Shown one piece after another: positions 59,208 through 64,000 of a stretch of 64,000 nucleotides of DNA. Each line of letters opens with the position of its first letter. The stretch's first letter is position 1. Below the pieces are notes generated by a model. The model worked only from the letters and a program-made list of their open reading frames with translations, searched no databases and was not told the DNA's origin. The DNA lies in NCBI RefSeq assembly GCF_000003815.2, contig NC_049986.1, positions 21,671,034 to 21,735,033 of the forward strand, read 5' to 3'. The translations under genes were made by a program, and so were the position numbers. Source of the stretch: Branchiostoma floridae (taxonomy: Eukaryota; Chordata; Leptocardii; Amphioxiformes; Branchiostomatidae).

Positions 59208-60038
59208 ATGCATATGGCGACTATGATCGGATCTCATCTGACACAAGGGGAGGGGGGGGATGGACATGGTTCTCCCCGTACCCTCAAGTGCAGTTTTTGC
59301 GACAAGGAGTTTCTATGCAAAAGGAAGCTCAATCGACACCTGCGAACTCACACTGGTGAGAGACCATACCAGTGTGGTGAATGTGGGAGACGGTTTAGTT
59401 ATCTGTCAGCGCTGAAGAACCACATTCGGACTCACACAGGTGAGAGACCATATAGTTGTGAGGAATGCAATCTACAGCTAAGTCGGCTGGATGATCTAAG
59501 GAGACACATGCGGACTCACACCGGTGAGAAACCTCACCGATGTGAGGAGTGCAGCAGGCAGTTCAGTACTTCGAGCGAGCTGAAGATGCATATTCGAACT
59601 CACACCGGTGAAAAACCGTACACGTGTGATCATTGCAACCGAGGCTTCAGTCAGTTAGCTCATCTGGAGACCCACATACTAACTCACACAGGTGCAAAAC
59701 CCTACAGGTGTGAGGAGTGCAGCCGACAGTTCAGAGCTTTGGGTAATTTAAAAACGCACATGAGAATTCACACTGGTGAAAAACCGTACACGTGTGATCA
59801 TTGCAACAAAGGCTTCAGTCAGTTAGCTCATCTGAAGACCCACATGCGGACACACACGGGGGAAACCCCGTACAGATGTGATGAATGTAGCAAGCAGTTC
59901 ACTACGTTGACACATTTAAAGAGTCATATGCGGACTCACACTGGAGAAAAACCGTACAGGTGCGATGTGTGCAGTCAACAGTTCTCACAGTTGTCCAATT
60001 TGAAAAGACATACGCGGACGCACACTGTTAATAGATAG
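59208..60038 (+). CDS. C2H2 zinc-finger protein 3 (9 fingers)
   Basis: The exon follows TTTTTGCAG at 59188 and opens with ATG 59208 (276 aa). [17 protein letters not shown] resembles the start of protein 2. Nine fingers follow, such as [51 protein letters not shown] and [17 protein letters not shown]. Fingers 5 and 7 are nearly identical, which suggests internal finger duplication. The stop is TAG. The likely leader exon is 56765-56881, giving a 2.3-kb intron. A poly(A) signal lies at 60776. Confidence 0.9.
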   Translation: MHMATMIGSHLTQGEGGDGHGSPRTLKCSFCDKEFLCKRKLNRHLRTHTGERPYQCGECGRRFSYLSALKNHIRTHTGERPYSCEECNLQLSRLDDLRRHMRTHTGEKPHRCEECSRQFSTSSELKMHIRTHTGEKPYTCDHCNRGFSQLAHLETHILTHTGAKPYRCEECSRQFRALGNLKTHMRIHTGEKPYTCDHCNKGFSQLAHLKTHMRTHTGETPYRCDECSKQFTTLTHLKSHMRTHTGEKPYRCDVCSQQFSQLSNLKRHTRTHTVNR

Positions 60039-60482
60039 AGTTTGTAACATATGCGGCAGAAAGTTGTGGTTTAATATTACAGAAGCTCTCCTGGCCTAAG
60101 AAGGGTGGTATAAAACCTGTGATGGATTGGAATGTAAAAAAAAAAAACGATTGTAATTATAGATTCTTTCTAACTAGCTTATACCATAGGCATCACTTTC
60201 GTCGCATGTATTTTGTAGGTTATTAAGTAGAATCAGAAGTATTATGTAAAAAACGACTGCGGTTTGTTTGAATACAATTGATGGTACGATTTCGTTCGCT
60301 TGATGTAAAGGTGTCGTCGTTTATAGCCAAAGCACTTAGTATTTTCTCATGTTTAGTTACTGAAGTTTTTCTTGTTACTAGATAATTCTGTAGTTATTGA
60401 AATACACCAGACCCTTAGCGTTTTGAATTAGCTTCGGAAAAATTTAGTTATGGAGGCTGCTAACTATAGATCTATTGTTTTA

Positions 60483-60698
60483 CTCTCCAAGCAGAGGTTA
60501 GGCTTTGGCTGTTTTTTCAACGTTTGTTTTAGTCGTCGTCATCGGGCTTTCTATTTTACCATTTTTTTTCGCTGTGTCCAACCTCAGTTAGGGTGGGCAC
60601 AGCAAAAAAAAAATGACAAAATAGAAAGCCCGATAAAAACGACTAAAGAAAACGTTAAAAAAACGTTAACAGTTGGAGCCTAATTTCTGCTTGGAGAG
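60483..60698. mobile_element. CTCTCCAAGCAGAGG-type MITE, copy 3, in a 3' UTR
   Basis: Flanked by TA at 60481-60482 and 60699-60700, with arms matching the other two copies. It lies between the stop and the poly(A) signal of zinc-finger gene 3, so the mRNA would carry its hairpin. Confidence 0.85.
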
Positions 60699-60775
60699 TA
60701 CTATAATTGTTTGTGTTCATAATGTGCTGTAGGGTAATAGAGGTTTGTCAACCTTTCGTGCATCTAAGTTTCCTC

Positions 60776-60781
60776 AATAAA
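60776..60781 (+). terminator. Poly(A) signal of zinc-finger gene 3
   Basis: AATAAACTAATTACAC is followed by TGTTTTGTTGTCTTTC, as after zinc-finger genes 1 and 2. Confidence 0.7.
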
Positions 60782-61139
60782 CTAATTACACAATGTTTTG
60801 TTGTCTTTCTTATTGAACATGATTTGTTACCTTGAGACCTTATGGATTAGTGGCTGAGTTAATACGACAGCAATTTGACCAGAATGCTCAAGAGTTCTAA
60901 GCCACTGTGATAATGCTGACGCCACCACCAATGTTTTGAATTTTATGGTAACATCTCACAAAGCTGGTGTCTATTGCTTCATGCAAAACGCGTAAGGTTC
61001 GATAATCCACGAATTTAACTACATAGAGTGATTCCAGAAAGAAGACGCCCCATTTCAACAAATAACCAAAATCCTCTTAAGTTTTTAAAGTTATTTTTCA
61101 TGTTAGTTGATCTGACCTTTTGCAAATCAGCACATGTAA

Positions 61140-61548
61140 CTTGTTCAGCACATATAGCGTTATACTATTTATTTATTATGCATGTTTTGTAATAAGAATG
61201 TCAGATATATAGAAAATGAAATACACTTTGTGCTAGAGTGTTCTCTGTACAATGATATGCGTAATAACCTAGTAAATGTTAAGCGTATAAAAGAGAAATA
61301 TATACCCTACAAAAGGGTAGACTTGTTTACATATCTGATGACATCAACTAACTATGACGTATTGGAAGAACTGTGTACGTTCATTGACTCGTGTTTTAAG
61401 AGGAGGAGCGAAGCATGTAGAAAATAGTTATCATTAGGATATATCATTGTTTACCTGTTGTTATTAACTTTATTTCAAACTTAATGCATTTCGCCCCATT
61501 GGGGCATGAACATGCAATAAACATCATTGTCATTGTCATTGTCATTAT
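61140..61548 (+). mobile_element. 5'-truncated LINE end with TTGTCA tail
   Basis: The frame at 61182-61427 (ENEIHFVLECSLYNDMRNNL and a C-terminal FIDSCFKRRSE) is the zinc-knuckle-like end of a LINE reverse-transcriptase protein. CGCCCCATTGGGGCATGAAC, AATAAACATC and ATTGTC repeats follow. It has landed between the octamer-like block and leader exon 4. Confidence 0.7.
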
Positions 61549-61574
61549 TTTGTCTCCTAATGAAATGCATCTAC

Positions 61575-61697
61575 CAAACTGGTTTTATCTGCCTACTCAG
61601 TCATAAACCCGTCATTTGCCGCTCTGGATCAGTCTTGAACGACTGCGAAGCAGATTGTGTTTCAGTTCGTCGGAACATCTGATGAGTTTATCTCGGT
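61575..61697 (+). promoter_or_regulatory. Zinc-finger leader exon 4 (orphan)
   Basis: ACCAAACTGGTTTTATC, CAGTCATAAACCCGTC (TATA box reduced) and a donor TATCTCG/GTAAG at 61696/61697 match the other leaders. No finger exon follows before the next leader 560 bases on. Confidence 0.6.
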
Positions 61698-62149
61698 AAG
61701 TTCATATGCATTTTGTACTGAATGTGGTTTTCTATATGTGACCAAATCAGTGTCTAACGGCAAATCGAGGATAGCGTCTCTTTTCATACGAAAATCCTTC
61801 AATTTTATGTTTGCCGAAAGATCTCTGGTACAGCAGTTCCAATGTAACAACTTATCATTATGCTGTTTGATATATGAGAAGGCATGTAGCTTTGTCAGCA
61901 CAGTTAGCGACATACCTAGCTATGTCACTATGCTGTAGTCGGCCATTAATTTTTACTGGGATAATCAGGTAGGTAAGATGTGACCTTTCACCGCCAGAAG
62001 TTCTGACCTTTGATTGGGCTTGCCCGCCATTTTCGAAAGCGACAGGAGGATCGTTTCTCTTCATCTGAGACGATTTTAAAGCCGATTCAACGCTTTATCG
62101 ATCCAACAACTATACACTGGTGAGACCTTGTGTCGTATGTTGTCTTCCC

Positions 62150-62373
62150 CTTATGCAAATCAACACATGTGACATTGTGTTTCCCTTTGTTTCTTATCAT
62201 GAATAAAACTCACCGAACCGGTTTTATTCTCCCACCCACTCAGTCACTATATAAACCCGGCCTGACCACTCTGTTTCTGCCAGTACGGTTTCTGACAGTA
62301 CACTCTGCAGCCGTGAGGATCTGTGTTGCCGTGAAAGCACCGTACAGTACTTTGGAACATCAGCGTATCTCGG
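62150..62373 (+). promoter_or_regulatory. Zinc-finger promoter and leader exon 5 (body not in window)
   Basis: TTATGCAAATCAACAC (62152), CCGAACCGGTTTTATTC, TATATAAA (62248-62255, in CAGTCACTATATAAACCCGG), GAGGATCTGTGTTGCCGTG and a donor TATCTCG/GTAACA at 62372/62373. It probably starts a further zinc-finger gene beyond the window. Confidence 0.7.
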
Positions 62374-64000
62374 TAACACTGCATGAAAAAGCAGATTTCC
62401 ACGAGTTTCCAACATTGTGCACGATGGTGGAACCTGACGTGTTCTCACCGTGGGCACGGGTTTCCACGGACTGCCTGTTCCCGCGTGCCCCTACAATGAA
62501 AACCTGTGCGCACGATAGGGCACGCGAAGAGTCCACGCGCCCCACTGTTGTACACTTCCCGTGTTTCACAATTATCGTTAACAATGGAGAGCTGAGAAGT
62601 GTCTGATAATTCAGTTTGGTGAATTGTCAATTAAAAATCCCTTAAACCCTTGCCACATTTCGGTCTGTACTTGCGGGAAAGCCAATAATGAAACCGACGC
62701 CAACAGTACGCGAAATAAGATTTGCAACGCATTGCAATCCCCCTATAGTGACCAAAATCGTGCCGTATATACGAAACTCAACCAACTACGTTACCTAGAT
62801 ATACAGATTGCATGTAAGAGTTACACTATAGAAGCAAAAAAATTAGATTTCAACGGAGTGTGCCCAATGTCTTTTACTTCATATGAAATGTTTTCTATGC
62901 GACATTAAATGTATATGTGTATTGAGTTAGTTGTCGTCTACGTAAAAGCTCAAAGCTAAGAAGAGCTGTTTTTCTTTCTACGTATTAATTCGTGGAATAT
63001 GTACAAGACTAACATAGAGGTCGCAAATAATCACAGAAAGAACTTGTTTTATTTGTTTTGGGCTAACAAATACAGTGTCATTTATAGTTTGCAGTAATTT
63101 GTCAGTCAAGCGGGAACGCGGGACAAAGGCTACTGATCTCAAATGTATGTGATTCGTGTATTCGAAGAAACAGCATAAATAGAACGGACAAAGCTTTATA
63201 ACAAATGATCAATGGCAATGTATATGTTCCCCAGCCAACTTGGAAGGAGGCTTTAAACTCGACGCCTATCAATACATAGATTGGAAGTGTTGTTCTTTGG
63301 TCGGTCGGCGCGGCTTTGTTTATAAGAACGCTGCATAATTCCGGCGCCATGTTGGATTTGCATTATTAAGCTACATTTAAGAAGTTGTAAATGCCACAAC
63401 TAAAAATCGATATTTAAGACACATTTAAGAAAAACGTTAAGTCCACTTAAACATGTAAATAACTTTACATATTAGTTAAGGTATACTTAACTTTGCCTTA
63501 AAGATATGACATTAATTTGCGCAGTTTTGCCAAAGTTTATATGTATTGTTTATATAACAAAGTTTATATGTATTGACTTAAAAAAATCATCGCTTTTACT
63601 CTTCATTTTAATTATTTCATATACGATACTTTTAAACGCCCATTAGGAGAGTTTAAAGTCGTTTATTTAAGCTTTATTTAAGCTGCTTAAAGTTGGTGGT
63701 TGCAGCGTCTGTCATCAGTCTAATTTTTTCTTCAATTAATGGATTTTGAATCCTTTACTCCTTGATATCTTGTCATACTAGAGTTTATTCAAAAGCTTCT
63801 GCGCACACGCCTTTTATGATTACAGTGAGGAGGCCAAAGTTCTGCAGAAGCGGACAACACCAACTCTGCATTGTCATAATACTGCCAAAAAATATGTAGT
63901 ACAATTTACTGATATATGTGATAGAGTTTCAGATATACAGACATAAAACGTAACAGGACTTAGATCCCTAAGCTATAGCATGCAAAGCCTAATTGTTTTA
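62374..64000. other. Presumed intron or intergenic DNA, no gene seen
   Basis: No finger motifs, splice-bounded exons or clear repeats were recognised to the end of the window. Several short open frames lack protein character. Confidence 0.45.

Noticed and set aside
62130-62606. 158-codon ORF across leader exon 5
   Set aside because: It runs through the TATA box and the donor site shared by other leaders, and has no finger or other domain.

Overview
The window looks like chordate nuclear DNA and most likely comes from an amphioxus (Branchiostoma). The reasons are its intron-rich genes, its wealth of lectin domains, its C2H2 zinc-finger cluster, and its dense load of short inverted-repeat elements, tRNA-derived SINEs and CR1/L2-type LINEs. 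The organism call is an inference from sequence character; no search was run.

Layout. (1) 3105-13261, + strand: a complete ten-exon gene for a GM2/GD2-synthase-like beta-1,4-N-acetylgalactosaminyltransferase of 496 aa. It includes a 41-nt micro-exon, and a 5'-truncated LINE with a target-site duplication sits in one intron. (2) 14884-44676, - strand, converging on gene 1: a polycystin-1-like receptor-channel of about 38 exons and roughly 2,450 aa. From the N-terminus it carries a signal peptide, fibrinogen-like, fucolectin (FTP), F5/8-like, chitin-binding-like, EGF, C-type lectin and PAN modules. These are followed by a helical stalk, GAIN/GPS, PLAT, 11 membrane segments and a C-terminal helix. 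(3) 46333-64000, + strand: a tandem cluster of Kruppel-type zinc-finger genes with 12, 7 and 9 fingers. They share a promoter/leader-exon layout, and two further leader copies have no finger exon in the window. A CR1-type LINE with a PHD finger and a 2A-like motif (minus strand, 48.6-52.1 kb) separates fingers 1 and 2.

Main observation. In the polycystin ectodomain, phase 1-1 exons encoding whole or half lectin domains lie inside the introns of other lectin domains. Fibrinogen encloses FTP, FTP encloses F5/8, and the C-type lectin domain encloses PAN. Each interrupted domain reads through in frame if the inner exons are skipped. With two equal-length copies of one fibrinogen exon and several partial exon duplications nearby, this suggests either an unusual nested protein or a locus that can swap lectin heads by alternative splicing.

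How the parts may relate: the glycosyltransferase is a Golgi enzyme and the polycystin is a surface receptor/channel, and nothing seen links them functionally. The zinc-finger genes probably act as DNA-binding factors. All exon borders were inferred by eye from reading frames, splice signals and phase agreement.
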